Part shown: positions 43,906 through 52,309 of the stretch, piece after piece
How positions within the stretch are numbered: position 1 is the stretch's first letter
How the letters are laid out: every line of letters begins with the position of its first letter
Source of the DNA: Phytohabitans houttuyneae
GTDB taxonomy: Bacteria > Actinomycetota > Actinomycetes > Mycobacteriales > Micromonosporaceae
Reading direction: 5' to 3'
Assembly: GCF_011764425.1 (NCBI RefSeq)
Contig: NZ_BLPF01000002.1
Coordinates: forward strand, 1,178,997-1,242,996
DNA length: 64,000 nt
Position numbers and translations under genes: made by a program
Notes under the pieces: generated by a model
The model's input: only the letters and a program-made list of their open reading frames with translations
Database searches by the model: none
What the model was told of the DNA's origin: nothing

Positions 43906-44661
43906 ATGGGGCAAGTTGATCTAGCCGGGCGGATCGCGGTCGTGACCGGCGCCGCGTCCGGCATCGGTGCCGCGTGTGCCCAGGCCCTGTCCGCCGCCGG
44001 CGCGCGGGTGGTGCTGATGGATCGCGACGAGCGGGTACACGACGTCGCGGGCGAGCTGGGCGGGTCGGGCGAGGCGATCGTCGCGGACCTCACCGACCTG
44101 GCCCGCCTCGCCGAGCTCGACCTGTCGGCGGACATCTTCGTCAACAACGCCGGCATCCAGCACGTCGCGCCGGTCGAGGAGTTTCCCCCGGAGATGTTCC
44201 ACCGCATGCTCGCGCTGATGGTGGAGGCACCCTTCCTGCTCGTCCGGCGGCTCCTGCCCGGCATGTACGAGCGGGGGTGGGGGCGCATCGTCCACATCTC
44301 GTCCGTGCACGGGCTGCGCGCCTCGGCGTACAAGAGCGCGTACGTGACCGCCAAGCACGGCATCGAGGGGCTGTCCAAGGTGCTCGCGCTGGAGGGCGGA
44401 CCGCGCGGGGTCACGTCGAACACCATCTGCCCCGCGTACGTGCGCACCCCGCTGGTGGAGAACCAGATCGTGGCCCAGGCGCGGACGCACGGCATCCCGG
44501 AGTCCGAGGTGGTCGAGAAGATCATGCTGACCGAGCCGGCCATCAAGCGGCTGATCGAACCCGCGGAGGTCGCCGAGGCGGTGCGGTACCTGTGCTCCGA
44601 CGCCGCCTCGTTCGTCAACGGCACGTCGCTGGTGCTCGACGGCGGTTGGACGGCCCGATGA
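43906..44661 (+). CDS. SDR family oxidoreductase, 3-hydroxybutyrate dehydrogenase type
   Basis: 251 residues. The NAD-binding motif is VVTGAASGIGAACAQAL, followed by FVNNAGIQHVAPVEEFP (NNAG with the IQH seen in 3-hydroxybutyrate dehydrogenases), catalytic HISSVHGLRASAYKSAYVTAKHG (Ser, Tyr and Lys of SYK) and TICPAYVRTPLVENQI. The last two blocks and MLTEPAIKRLIEPAEVAEAV match D-3-hydroxybutyrate dehydrogenase, which interconverts 3-hydroxybutyrate and acetoacetate with NAD. It overlaps the following hydrolase gene (ATGA) and heads a three-gene operon. Confidence 0.88.
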   Translation: MGQVDLAGRIAVVTGAASGIGAACAQALSAAGARVVLMDRDERVHDVAGELGGSGEAIVADLTDLARLAELDLSADIFVNNAGIQHVAPVEEFPPEMFHRMLALMVEAPFLLVRRLLPGMYERGWGRIVHISSVHGLRASAYKSAYVTAKHGIEGLSKVLALEGGPRGVTSNTICPAYVRTPLVENQIVAQARTHGIPESEVVEKIMLTEPAIKRLIEPAEVAEAVRYLCSDAASFVNGTSLVLDGGWTAR

Positions 44662-45515
44662 GGTACCGCCGGATCACGGTGCCGGCCGACGGCGGTGACC
44701 TGACCGTCGGGCTGTGGGGCGACGGCGCTCCGGTCCGCCTGGCCGTGCACGGCATCACCGCCTCGCACCTGGCGTGGGCCGTGGTCGCCGACCGGCTCGG
44801 TGGTGCCGGCACCCTGGCCGCGCCCGACCTGCGGGGTCGGGGTGGCAGCGCGGGGCTGCCCGGGCCGTACGGCATGCGGCGGCACGCGGCGGACTGCGTG
44901 GCCGTGCTGGACGCGCTCGGCGTCTCCAGCACCGTCGTGACCGGACACTCGATGGGCGGTTTCGTCGCGCTGGTGCTCGCCGACCTGTACCCGGAGCGGG
45001 TCAGCCGGCTGGTGCTGGTGGACGGCGGACCGCCGCTGCCGCCACCGCGGGCGGGCACGCCCGAGGAACAGCTGGAAGCCGCGCTCGGTGCGGCCGCGCG
45101 GCGGCTGAGCATGCGCTTCGCCGACCGGGCCGCGTACCACGAGTTCTGGCGGCAGCATCCCGCGTTCCGCACCTGGTCGGCCGCGATGGAGTCCTATGTG
45201 GACTACGACCTCACCGGCGTGGAGCCCGAGCTGCGCAGCCGCGTGTCAGCCGAGGCGATGCGGCAGGACTACCTCGACCTGAACTTTGGCGAGTCGCCGG
45301 CGGAGGCGTGGCGGCGGCTTGAGCGTCCCGCCGTGTTCCTGCGCGCCGAACGCGGGATGTTCGACGAGCCGGCACCCCTCTACCCGGACCCGGAGGCGAT
45401 CGCGGGCCGGATCCCGCTGCGCACGCTCGCGGGCACCAACCACTACACCATCCTGCTCGACGACCCGGGCGCCACCGAGGTCGCCGCCGCCCTCGCAGAT
45501 CCTGGAGCGAACTGA
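44658..45515 (+). CDS. Alpha/beta-fold hydrolase
   Basis: 285 residues. LAVHGITASHLAWA is the oxyanion-hole segment (HGxxxS), APDLRGRGGSAGLPGPYG the next strand, and VVTGHSMGGFVALVLADLYPER the nucleophile elbow (GHSMG). The final His lies in AGTNHYTILLDD. Its start overlaps the SDR stop. The pairing with a 3-hydroxybutyrate dehydrogenase suggests a hydrolase acting on a short ester or thioester, possibly a hydroxyacyl oligomer, but this is inference only. No signal peptide. Confidence 0.87.
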   Translation: MRYRRITVPADGGDLTVGLWGDGAPVRLAVHGITASHLAWAVVADRLGGAGTLAAPDLRGRGGSAGLPGPYGMRRHAADCVAVLDALGVSSTVVTGHSMGGFVALVLADLYPERVSRLVLVDGGPPLPPPRAGTPEEQLEAALGAAARRLSMRFADRAAYHEFWRQHPAFRTWSAAMESYVDYDLTGVEPELRSRVSAEAMRQDYLDLNFGESPAEAWRRLERPAVFLRAERGMFDEPAPLYPDPEAIAGRIPLRTLAGTNHYTILLDDPGATEVAAALADPGAN

Positions 45516-45516
45516 C

Positions 45517-46569
45517 ATGTCCACAGTGCTGCCCGGCCTGTCCGCCCGGCGGGTACCCACCGCGCGCCTGATCGTCAACCTCCTCGCGGTCGACGGCCGC
45601 ACCGGCCCGCCCGTGCTGTTCGTGCACGGCAACGTCTCGTCCAGCCTGTTCTGGCAGCCGACCATGCTGGCGTTGCCCGAGCGGTACCGGCCGCTCGCGC
45701 TGGACCTGCGCGGCTTCGGCGACACGGACGCCGCGCCGGTGGACGCCACCCGGGGCTTGCGGGACTTCGCGGACGACGTGGCCGCGCTGGTGCAGGCGCT
45801 CGACCTGCCGCCGGCGCACCTGGTGGGCTGGAGCATGGGCGGGGGAGTGGTCCTGCAGTACATGCTCGACCACCCGGACAGGGTCGCGTCGGTGACCCTC
45901 GTCAACCCGGTCTCGCCGTACGGCTTCGGCGGCACCCGCGGCGTGGACGGCGAACTGGTCGCGCCGGACGGTACCGGCTCCGGCGGCGGTGCGGCCAACC
46001 CGGACTTCGTCGCGCGGCTGGTCGCCGGCGACCGCGGCGAGGACTCCCCGCTCTCACCGCGCCAGGTGCTGCTCGCGCACTACGTCAAGCGGCCGCTGGT
46101 GCCCGACCTCGTCGACGTGTACGTCGAGTCGATGCTGTCCACTGTGGTCGGAGACGACAACTATCCCGGTACCGGCAGGCCCAGCGACACCTGGCCGGGC
46201 TTCGCGCCGGGCGACCGCGGCGTGCTGAACACGATGGCCCCCACCCACCTGCGGCTGGACGGCCTGCCCGGGGTGGACCCCAAGCCGCCCGTACTGTGGA
46301 TCCGCGGCGCGCACGACGTCATCGTGTCCGACACCTCGCTGTACGACCTGGCGTACCTGGGCTCGATCGGCGCGATCCCGGGCTGGCCGGGGGTCGAGGC
46401 CTGCCCGCCCCAGCCGATGGTCGCGCAGACCCGCGCGGTGCTGGACCGGTACGCGGCCGCCGGCGGCCGGTACGACGAAGTGGTGGTCGCGGACGCGGCG
46501 CACTCCCCGCACCTCGACCGGCCGGAGGAGTTTCTGGCCGCGCTGGTCGGCCACCTGGACGGCGCCTGA
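45517..46569 (+). CDS. Alpha/beta-fold hydrolase, larger cap domain
   Basis: 350 residues. PPVLFVHGNVSSSLFWQPTML, LALDLRGFGDTDAAPVDATRGLRDFADDV and HLVGWSMGGGVVLQYMLDHPDRV in outline (key: HGN, GWSMGG with nucleophile Ser) define the fold. PPVLWIRGAHDVIVSDTS supplies the Asp and DAAHSPHLDRPEEF the His. A long insertion between strands 6 and 7 (GTRGVDGELVAPDGTGSGGG, DDNYPGTGRPSDTW) makes a large cap. It starts one base after the previous hydrolase stop region, with ggag 10 bases upstream, and is the third gene of the SDR operon. A strong terminator follows. Confidence 0.87.
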   Translation: MSTVLPGLSARRVPTARLIVNLLAVDGRTGPPVLFVHGNVSSSLFWQPTMLALPERYRPLALDLRGFGDTDAAPVDATRGLRDFADDVAALVQALDLPPAHLVGWSMGGGVVLQYMLDHPDRVASVTLVNPVSPYGFGGTRGVDGELVAPDGTGSGGGAANPDFVARLVAGDRGEDSPLSPRQVLLAHYVKRPLVPDLVDVYVESMLSTVVGDDNYPGTGRPSDTWPGFAPGDRGVLNTMAPTHLRLDGLPGVDPKPPVLWIRGAHDVIVSDTSLYDLAYLGSIGAIPGWPGVEACPPQPMVAQTRAVLDRYAAAGGRYDEVVVADAAHSPHLDRPEEFLAALVGHLDGA

Positions 46570-46578
46570 ACGTGACGG

Positions 46579-46610
46579 TCCGGCCCAGGACAACTGCGTC
46601 CTGGGCCGGA
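46579..46610. terminator. Bidirectional hairpin terminator
   Basis: A perfect 13-bp stem (tccggcccaggac and its complement) with a 6-base aactgc loop between the converging SDR operon and LPMO gene. Confidence 0.85.
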
Positions 46611-46635
46611 GTCGCGTCGCGAGCTGTCGTACCGA

Positions 46636-47316
46636 TCAGGAGAAGACCACGTCACTGCACCACATGTAGGCCTGGTCGAGGTGCGAGGCCTGCCAGATGA
46701 CGAAGAGGATGTGGTGTCCGGTGTAGCCGGAGGTGGAGACGTTGAACGAGATGTTCTGTGACGGCGCGTAGCGTCCGGTCTGCGTGATGAAGTCGAGGTT
46801 TCCCCATCCGAGGCTCTGGGTGGTGGGGTTGTACCCGTTCTTGCTCACGTAGACGCGGAAGTAGTCGGCGCCGTGGCTTGCCTGGTCGTACAGCTGGACG
46901 GTGAAGTTCCGGCTGATGTTGGTCGTCTTCCAGGCGCCGGGCTGGTTCAGGGAGTTGTTCCTGGACAGGCCGTTGCTGCACAGCTGGCCGTCAGGAGTCC
47001 GGGCCTGGAACTGGCCGCCGAGGCCGTCCCGCAGCGCGCTCATCCAGTTCCACATGGTGTCGGGGTTGGCCTGGAAGGCGCGGTAACACATGGGGTCCTG
47101 CGTCTGCATGGCCGGGTTCATGTGCTGGCTTCCCCACGTCTTCCAGCACTGGTAGGCGCGGGTCTGCGGGTTGATGATCGTGCCGTGGGCCTGGGCTGGC
47201 GTGGCCCACGGCAGCAGGCCGACCATCACGGCGAGCAGCAGGACGAGGGCCCGGATGGGCTGGCGGAGGGCTGACCGGGATCGACCGCCGGATTGATCGG
47301 GCTGGTGGGAACGCAC
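46636..47316 (-). CDS. Lytic polysaccharide monooxygenase, AA10 family
   Basis: 226 residues. After a signal peptide (ALVLLLAVMVGLLPWATPAQA) the mature protein begins with His44 of AHGTIINPQTRAYQCW, the amino-terminal half of the copper histidine brace; the second His is in the GSQHMNP or TGHHILFVIWQ segments, the latter being the conserved one. NLDFITQTGRYA and WQASHLDQAYMWCSDVVF complete the family pattern. LPMOs cut crystalline cellulose or chitin by oxidation. It has no carbohydrate-binding module. GTG 47316 is chosen for ggagg 8 bases upstream. A CebR-like operator at the transcription start suggests cello-oligosaccharide control, so cellulose is the likelier substrate. Confidence 0.9.
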   Translation of the reverse strand: MRSHQPDQSGGRSRSALRQPIRALVLLLAVMVGLLPWATPAQAHGTIINPQTRAYQCWKTWGSQHMNPAMQTQDPMCYRAFQANPDTMWNWMSALRDGLGGQFQARTPDGQLCSNGLSRNNSLNQPGAWKTTNISRNFTVQLYDQASHGADYFRVYVSKNGYNPTTQSLGWGNLDFITQTGRYAPSQNISFNVSTSGYTGHHILFVIWQASHLDQAYMWCSDVVFS

Positions 47317-47352
47317 TGTTACATCCTCCGTTCTTCGGCGCAAAGATCAGTT

Positions 47353-47366
47353 TGGGAGCGCTTCCA
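47353..47366. promoter_or_regulatory. CebR-like operator
   Basis: TGGGAGCGCTTCCA differs in one base from the palindrome TGGGAGCGCTCCCA bound by the cellulose-utilisation repressor CebR of streptomycetes. It lies 37 bases before the LPMO start and over the expected transcription start. Confidence 0.75.
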
Positions 47367-47371
47367 GAACG

Positions 47372-47400
47372 AGTGTCGCATTCACAATGATAGATATCAA
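47372..47400 (-). promoter_or_regulatory. Probable LPMO promoter
   Basis: On the minus strand TTGATA (47395-47400), 17 bases, then GACACT (47372-47377). Transcription would start near 47365, inside the CebR-like operator. An inverted repeat ATAGATA/TATCTAT (47390-47396 and 47405-47411) overlaps the -35 element and may be a second regulatory site. Confidence 0.5.
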
Positions 47401-47440
47401 GGGCTATCTATGTGGGACGAGATGGTGCGTCGAGCTGCAG

Positions 47441-47459
47441 ACTGTCCATGTCGGACAGT
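47441..47459. repeat. Short inverted repeat upstream of the LPMO gene
   Basis: ACTGTCC and GGACAGT, 7-bp perfect arms around a 5-base spacer, within a locally AT-richer 250-base region. Could be an operator or small hairpin; the protein that binds is unknown. Confidence 0.35.
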
Positions 47460-47589
47460 TCACGTTATCACTTAGAGAGATCGTTTTCTCGACGGCCGTG
47501 GTCACGGGTGTGTGGCGCGTACCCAACCTCGGGCCGCAGGCGCGGATCGTGAAGGTCCGCGCGGACTGACCACCGCCGGCCGGCGCCGT

Positions 47590-50070
47590 TCAGGCCGGCG
47601 GGATCGCGACCCGGTCACACAGCGCGACCAGGCCGTCGCGGTCGAGGCCGGTGCCGCGGGCGTGTTCGCGGGCGAAGCCGCCGGCACCGAGGGCGGCGCG
47701 CGCGGCCGCGGCGGTGCGGGCGGTCATCGCGACGGTCGGCTCCGGAAACGGGCGGCGCCGCAGCCCCTGGCCGGCGCCGAGCAGCGCGGCCGCCGCCGTC
47801 GGGTCGCGCCGGACCAGGTACCAGGCGTGCGTCACCAGGGCCTGCGCCACCTCGTCACGGTCGCGGCTGGTGTGGTCGAGACCGACCGGCAGCGCACGGG
47901 CCAGCGTGTCCCGCGCCACGGCGAGCTCGCCCGCGGCGTGCTGGATGACGCTGCGCCGCAGGTCAAGGACGGCTTCGATGCGCCGGTCGTCGCCCTCGGT
48001 GCCGAGTAGCTGGGCGGCGTGCTCGGCCACCGGCAGCGCCCGCGCCGGGCCGGCGGTGTGCAGCAGGGCCAGGGCGCGAGTGCTCTCGGCGAGCGCGGCC
48101 AGCCGGGGAAACCCGCCGGCCAGCAGCAGGGGTACCGCCTCGCCGGCCCAGCGCTCCGCCTTGTCGGCGTGCCCCTGCTCGTAGCTGACCTCGGCGAGGT
48201 TGAACCAGGTGCGGCCCAGCTCGACCGGGCCGGCCCGGCCGCGCCGCTTCGCCTCCAGGGCGGCGCGCAGCTGCCGTTCGGCGTCCCGCAGGCGGCCGCG
48301 CTCCACCGACACCGCGGAGAGGTTGTTCAGCACGCGGCCGACCAGCAGGATGTCGCCGGCCCGCCGCGCGTCGATCAGCGCGGCCCGCAGGTGGATCCGG
48401 CCACCGAAGGCGTCGCCCTGCTCGGTCACGGCCTGGGCGAGCAGCATGTGCGCCGTGGCGCGGGCGGTGTGGTCGTCGCCGCCGGGCGCGTGCAGCACCC
48501 GGGTGCCCAGCCGCGCGGCGGCGTGCAGGTCACCGCGCAGGGCGGCGAGCTGCCCGGCCCGTACCCAGGCGACGGCCGGACCCGCGGCCGCGACCCGGCC
48601 GAGCAGCTCCTCGCCCTCGACAAGCCGGCCCGTGGTCTCGTAGTACCGGTAGATCGCAGTCGTCGCCGCCCCGTCGAGCAGGTCCACCTGGTGCCGCACC
48701 GCCCAGCCGATCGCGGCGCGGACGTTGGCGGCGTCGCGGTCGCCGAGCGGCCGGCCGGTGCCGTCGCTGCCCTCGCGCAGGCGCGCCAGGTAGCGCAGCG
48801 CCACCGCGCGGGCGACCCGTTCGCCGTCGGGAGCGGCGCCGAGCCGTTCGCCGGCGAGCTCGGCCATCGCGTCGGGCAGCTTGTACCGGGTGGCGAACTC
48901 CTCGGTCCCGTCGCCGGCCGGGATCGCGCGCACGAGGTTGATGTCGACAAGCTCGGTGAGCGCGGTCAGCAGCCAGTCCCGGTCGCGGCCCAGCGCGCCG
49001 GCGACCGCCTCGACGTCGTCGAGCCGCACGCCGCAGGCGAACGCGCCCAACCACGTGTACAGCGTGCGCGCGTCTTCGGCCACCACCTCGATGCTGGCCT
49101 CGATGGCCGCGCGCAGCGACCGGTGCCGGACGGGCAGGTCTCGCATACCGCCGGTCAGCACCTGCAGCTGCTGGTCGAGCCGCTCGGCCAGCTCGACCGG
49201 GTGCAGCAGCCGGACCCGCGCGGCCGCCAGCTCGATCGCCAAAGGGAGGTGCTCCACGCGCCGGCAGATCGCCGCGACGGCCTCGGCCGTACCGCCGGCG
49301 TCGAGCGTGAGGTGCGGGCTCACCGCCGCCGCCCGCCGGGTGAACAGCGCCGCGGCCGCGTCCGGCGCGAGCGGCCCGAGCGGTACGACGCGCTCATCGC
49401 GCACCTGCAGGGGCCGCTGGCTGGCGACCACCAGCGTGAGCCCGGGGCACCGGCGCAGGAACGCGGTGAGGTCCGGCGCGGCGGCCACGAGCTGTTCGAA
49501 CCGGTCCAGCAGGAGCACCACGCGCCGGTCCCGCAGGTGGGCTGCGGCGCGGTCGACCGGCGGCAGCCGCGACACCCCGGAGTCCAGCGCGGCGGCGACC
49601 AGCTCGCCGACGAGCTCGGGCTCGCGCACCGAGGACAGGTCCAGCGTCCGTACCTCCAGGTCGGTGCGGCGAGCCAGCACGTGGCCGAGCTCGGCCACGA
49701 TCCGCGACTTGCCGACGCCGGCCGGCCCGGTCACCGTGACGAGGCGGTACCGCGTGCCGGTCGCGAGGTCGACGAGCGCGCGCAGCTCGCCGTCCCGCCC
49801 GACCAGGTCGCCGGGAGTCGGCGTGGCGTCGACGGTGGCCGCGGGTGCCGGGGTGGCGGTGCGGGCCGTCGCGAGGAAGGCGCGCAGGTCGTCACCGTCG
49901 AGGGCGAGCGCGGCGGCGACCGCGCGGGCCGAGTGCCATCGGGGCGTCCGGGCGCCCCGCTCCAGGTCGCGCAGCGCCCGCTCGCTGAGCCCGGAGCGGC
50001 TGGCCAGCTCCTTCTGCGGCAGCCCGGCGGCGAGCCGGTGCCGGAACAACAGTTCGGCGAACGCGGTCAC
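47590..50070 (-). CDS. XRE-type regulator with STAND NTPase and TPR-like repeats
   Basis: 826 residues. The N-terminal 65 are an XRE helix-turn-helix (FRHRLAAGLPQKELASRSGLSERALRDLERGARTPR in outline). A STAND/NB-ARC-like ATPase follows with Walker A GPAGVGKS (115-122), RRVVLLLDRFEQLVAAAPDL as Walker B and LTLVVASQRPLQV as sensor. A winged helix (FACGVRLDDVEAVAGALGRDRDWLL) and helical TPR-like repeats (RTWFNLAEVSYEQGHADKAERWAGEAV) fill the C-terminus. Such proteins are ligand-triggered transcription regulators, often of antibiotic gene clusters. GTG 50070 is supported by TAGGTT 7 bases upstream (50078-50083); the frame is open further but runs into the PhzF-like gene. Confidence 0.87.
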   Translation of the reverse strand: MTAFAELLFRHRLAAGLPQKELASRSGLSERALRDLERGARTPRWHSARAVAAALALDGDDLRAFLATARTATPAPAATVDATPTPGDLVGRDGELRALVDLATGTRYRLVTVTGPAGVGKSRIVAELGHVLARRTDLEVRTLDLSSVREPELVGELVAAALDSGVSRLPPVDRAAAHLRDRRVVLLLDRFEQLVAAAPDLTAFLRRCPGLTLVVASQRPLQVRDERVVPLGPLAPDAAAALFTRRAAAVSPHLTLDAGGTAEAVAAICRRVEHLPLAIELAAARVRLLHPVELAERLDQQLQVLTGGMRDLPVRHRSLRAAIEASIEVVAEDARTLYTWLGAFACGVRLDDVEAVAGALGRDRDWLLTALTELVDINLVRAIPAGDGTEEFATRYKLPDAMAELAGERLGAAPDGERVARAVALRYLARLREGSDGTGRPLGDRDAANVRAAIGWAVRHQVDLLDGAATTAIYRYYETTGRLVEGEELLGRVAAAGPAVAWVRAGQLAALRGDLHAAARLGTRVLHAPGGDDHTARATAHMLLAQAVTEQGDAFGGRIHLRAALIDARRAGDILLVGRVLNNLSAVSVERGRLRDAERQLRAALEAKRRGRAGPVELGRTWFNLAEVSYEQGHADKAERWAGEAVPLLLAGGFPRLAALAESTRALALLHTAGPARALPVAEHAAQLLGTEGDDRRIEAVLDLRRSVIQHAAGELAVARDTLARALPVGLDHTSRDRDEVAQALVTHAWYLVRRDPTAAAALLGAGQGLRRRPFPEPTVAMTARTAAAARAALGAGGFAREHARGTGLDRDGLVALCDRVAIPPA

Positions 50071-50077
50071 GGCCCAC

Positions 50078-50083
50078 AACCTA
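50078..50083 (-). promoter_or_regulatory. -10 element of a leaderless promoter
   Basis: TAGGTT on the minus strand, 7 bases before the XRE-STAND regulator GTG at 50070; it overlaps the PhzF-like gene stop. Confidence 0.5.
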
Positions 50084-50950
50084 AGGCGCCGCGCCACCCG
50101 CCTGGGCTGATACATCGACAACCCGACACGCCACGCCTCCCACGAGGACCTCCGGCCCATGCGGACCCGGGCTGGCCGAGGCGGTGATGGTGGCCGGGTG
50201 GCTGAGGGCGTCGCCCATGTCGACGCTGATGCCGCTGATGCCGCGCCCGGCCAGGTGGGCGGCGAGGCAGGCGGTGCTGTTGGCGTTCGCGATGTCCTCG
50301 GGCACGCCGATCGAGGGGGCGAACATGCGGGCCACCAGCCGGCCGCCGGCCACCGGTGCGGAATGGACGTAGCAGCCGAGCAGGCCGAGCCGGTCGCAGG
50401 CCGCGCGGAGCCGGTCGAGGTCGGGGGCGAGGGCCGCGACGGCGTGCGGCGAAATCAGCGGTACCAGCATCCGGGGGCGGCCGATCGACGCGACGCGCAC
50501 GCCCTCGGCGAGCCGGTCGGTGCCCGCGCCGAGGGCGTCGAGCACGAGGCGGACACCGGCGGGGGAGGGCTCGCTGAGCGTGACCGGGCCGGGGTCGAAG
50601 GCGGCGTGTACGTGGCGCCCCTCCCGCACCGCCCGGCCGGTGAAGGTGCGGCCGGAGGCGCGGAGCGTGAACTCGTGCGCGTCGCCGCCGGCCCGGTCGG
50701 CGAGGAACGCGATGGCCGCGACCGTGCCGTGCCCGCAGGCGGGCAGCTCACCGCCAGCGGTGAAGAAACGCAGGTCCACAATGGACTCGTCGGCGGTGGT
50801 TGTGACGAAGACGGCGTGCGAGGTGCCGTGCAGGACCGGAATGCGCCGCCGCTGCGCCTCGCTCAGCGCGGCCGGGTCCGCGTCTTCGACGATCGCCGTG
50901 GGGCTGCCGCCGCGGCCGTCGCGCAGGCAGGCGTTCACGATCCGGGCCAC
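50081..50950 (-). CDS. PhzF family isomerase-like protein
   Basis: 289 residues of the diaminopimelate-epimerase/PhzF fold: IVNACLRDGRGGSPTAIVED at the start, LRFFTAGGELPACGHGTVAAIAFLAD (the CGHG phosphate-binding turn) and MFAPSIGVPEDIANANSTACLAAHLA (the P..GI.ED..nGSa-type block). The usual catalytic Glu in the 'lSE..fv' segment is replaced: the sequence reads HGTSHAVFV, with His at that place, so standard PhzF isomerase chemistry may be absent or altered. GTG 50950 has TAGCCT 7 bases upstream (50958-50963) and no ribosome site. Substrate unknown. Confidence 0.85.
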   Translation of the reverse strand: MARIVNACLRDGRGGSPTAIVEDADPAALSEAQRRRIPVLHGTSHAVFVTTTADESIVDLRFFTAGGELPACGHGTVAAIAFLADRAGGDAHEFTLRASGRTFTGRAVREGRHVHAAFDPGPVTLSEPSPAGVRLVLDALGAGTDRLAEGVRVASIGRPRMLVPLISPHAVAALAPDLDRLRAACDRLGLLGCYVHSAPVAGGRLVARMFAPSIGVPEDIANANSTACLAAHLAGRGISGISVDMGDALSHPATITASASPGPHGPEVLVGGVACRVVDVSAQAGGAAP

Positions 50951-50957
50951 GCCGCTC

Positions 50958-50963
50958 AGGCTA
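50958..50963 (-). promoter_or_regulatory. -10 element of a leaderless promoter
   Basis: TAGCCT on the minus strand, 7 bases before GTG 50950 of the PhzF-like gene. Confidence 0.5.
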
Positions 50964-50969
50964 CGCCGA

Positions 50970-51000
50970 CGGCCTGCCCCCCGACGGAGGAGGCAGGCCG
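50970..51000. terminator. Hairpin terminator after the protease gene
   Basis: Perfect 9-bp arms (cggcctgcc and complement) around a 13-base loop, 20 bases after the protease stop on the minus strand. Confidence 0.6.
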
Positions 51001-51019
51001 CGACCCGGTACCGCGCGGG

Positions 51020-52069
51020 TCAGCCCCAGCGCATCGTGTTGTAGAGCGAGAAGACCTCGTTGCCGAAGTACGGCGAGTAGATCCGCGTCGGGTCCAGTGT
51101 CACCTTGTACGAGTTGTTGCCGTTGATCCAGCCGTTCCAGCCGTTGAACCACCCCAGCCAGGGGCCGCCGCTGGAGCCGCCGTTCATGTTGCACATCATG
51201 CCGATGCCCGGGTGGTGGTTGTCGAAGGCCGACCCGTGGCAGTAGCGCAGGATCTGGCCGTTGAACGGGTACTCACCGGGGTAGCCGAAGTTGTGCACGT
51301 ACTGGTTCGCCGGGTAGTTCCAGGCGATGCCCTGCGCACCGGTCACGTCGACGATGTTCTGACCCCACCCGTTGCGGGCCACCTGCACGGCGCCGAAGTC
51401 GAAGTTGTGGTTGCTGTCATTGATCCACTTCGACCAGGTGCCCTTCCAGATGGCGTGCCAGACGCCGAAGTTCCAGTCGGTGCCGTTGTGGTAGTGCGGC
51501 TTGAAGACCCAGTTCTCGTGCCACTTCTTGTTCTTTCCACCGTGGACGCAGTGCCCCGCGGTCCACACGAGGTTGCGGCCCTCGGAGTCCACCACCGCCG
51601 CCGAGCAGGTCTTGTCCTTCTTCGCGACCACGTCGTAGAAGAAGACCCGCCCGACCGTGGTCGCCGGCGCGTCGCCACGCCACGGCCACGGCGCGGCCGA
51701 GTCGCCGATCGCCGACTCCTCCGGCGCGCGGCTGCCGGGACGCGTGTCCCGCGGGGTCACCATGCCCGGCTCGCCGACCGTCGGCCGCTCCAGGCGTTCG
51801 AGCTCTTCGCGGGTCAGCGCCGGCATCGCGACCGGCTCGGCCGCCGCCATCCGCTCCTCGGTCCAGTACGCCCGCAGCGCCGTGGCCGGGTCCGGCCCGA
51901 GCACCCGCGCATCCGGCGTCAGCTCCGCCTCGGCCTGTACCGGGCGGCCGGTGTCGGTGGGTGCGCTGCCGGCGAGGGCGGGCGCCGCTTGGGCACCGAC
52001 CGCGACCGCGACGGCGATCGCGAGCAGCAGCGCTCCTCTCCTGTCTGTGAGTAGCAACGTTGGCTCCAT
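51020..52069 (-). CDS. Secreted V8-like (S1 family) serine protease
   Basis: 349 residues. A signal peptide (ALLLAIAVAVAVGAQAAPALA) precedes a propeptide-like region of about 120 residues (ALTREELERLERPTVGEPG). The protease domain has the catalytic His in VWTAGHCVHGG, Asp in HNFDFGAVQVA and Ser in MNGGSSGGPWLG, the arrangement of glutamyl endopeptidase/V8-type S1 enzymes. Four cysteines (KTCSAAVV, GHCVHGG, RYCHGSA, MMCNMNG) suggest two disulfides. It is secreted and probably self-processed. ATG 52069 is chosen as the first codon before the signal peptide; a TTG a few codons later is possible. It is divergent from the condensation-domain gene, 240 bases apart. Confidence 0.88.
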   Translation of the reverse strand: MEPTLLLTDRRGALLLAIAVAVAVGAQAAPALAGSAPTDTGRPVQAEAELTPDARVLGPDPATALRAYWTEERMAAAEPVAMPALTREELERLERPTVGEPGMVTPRDTRPGSRAPEESAIGDSAAPWPWRGDAPATTVGRVFFYDVVAKKDKTCSAAVVDSEGRNLVWTAGHCVHGGKNKKWHENWVFKPHYHNGTDWNFGVWHAIWKGTWSKWINDSNHNFDFGAVQVARNGWGQNIVDVTGAQGIAWNYPANQYVHNFGYPGEYPFNGQILRYCHGSAFDNHHPGIGMMCNMNGGSSGGPWLGWFNGWNGWINGNNSYKVTLDPTRIYSPYFGNEVFSLYNTMRWG

Positions 52070-52309
52070 TCCATCGATCCGTCCCGCACCACCCGGTGCG
52101 GACCTGGATAACGGTGCGGCCGGCGCTGCCGCCCTGAACCCGTCGCGGCACGGAACCTCCGGTGAGTTGCCGGTGCTGCCGGTGGGGGAGTCGGCTTCCC
52201 GATGTATCAGCTGCCGAGGCGTTCGCGAGGCGGGCTCCAGGGCGGTCAGGAAAGCTTCCTGTCTGGCCCCTCCCTCGGGGCCACGTCGCGAGAGCAGGGA
52301 GGCTGACCA

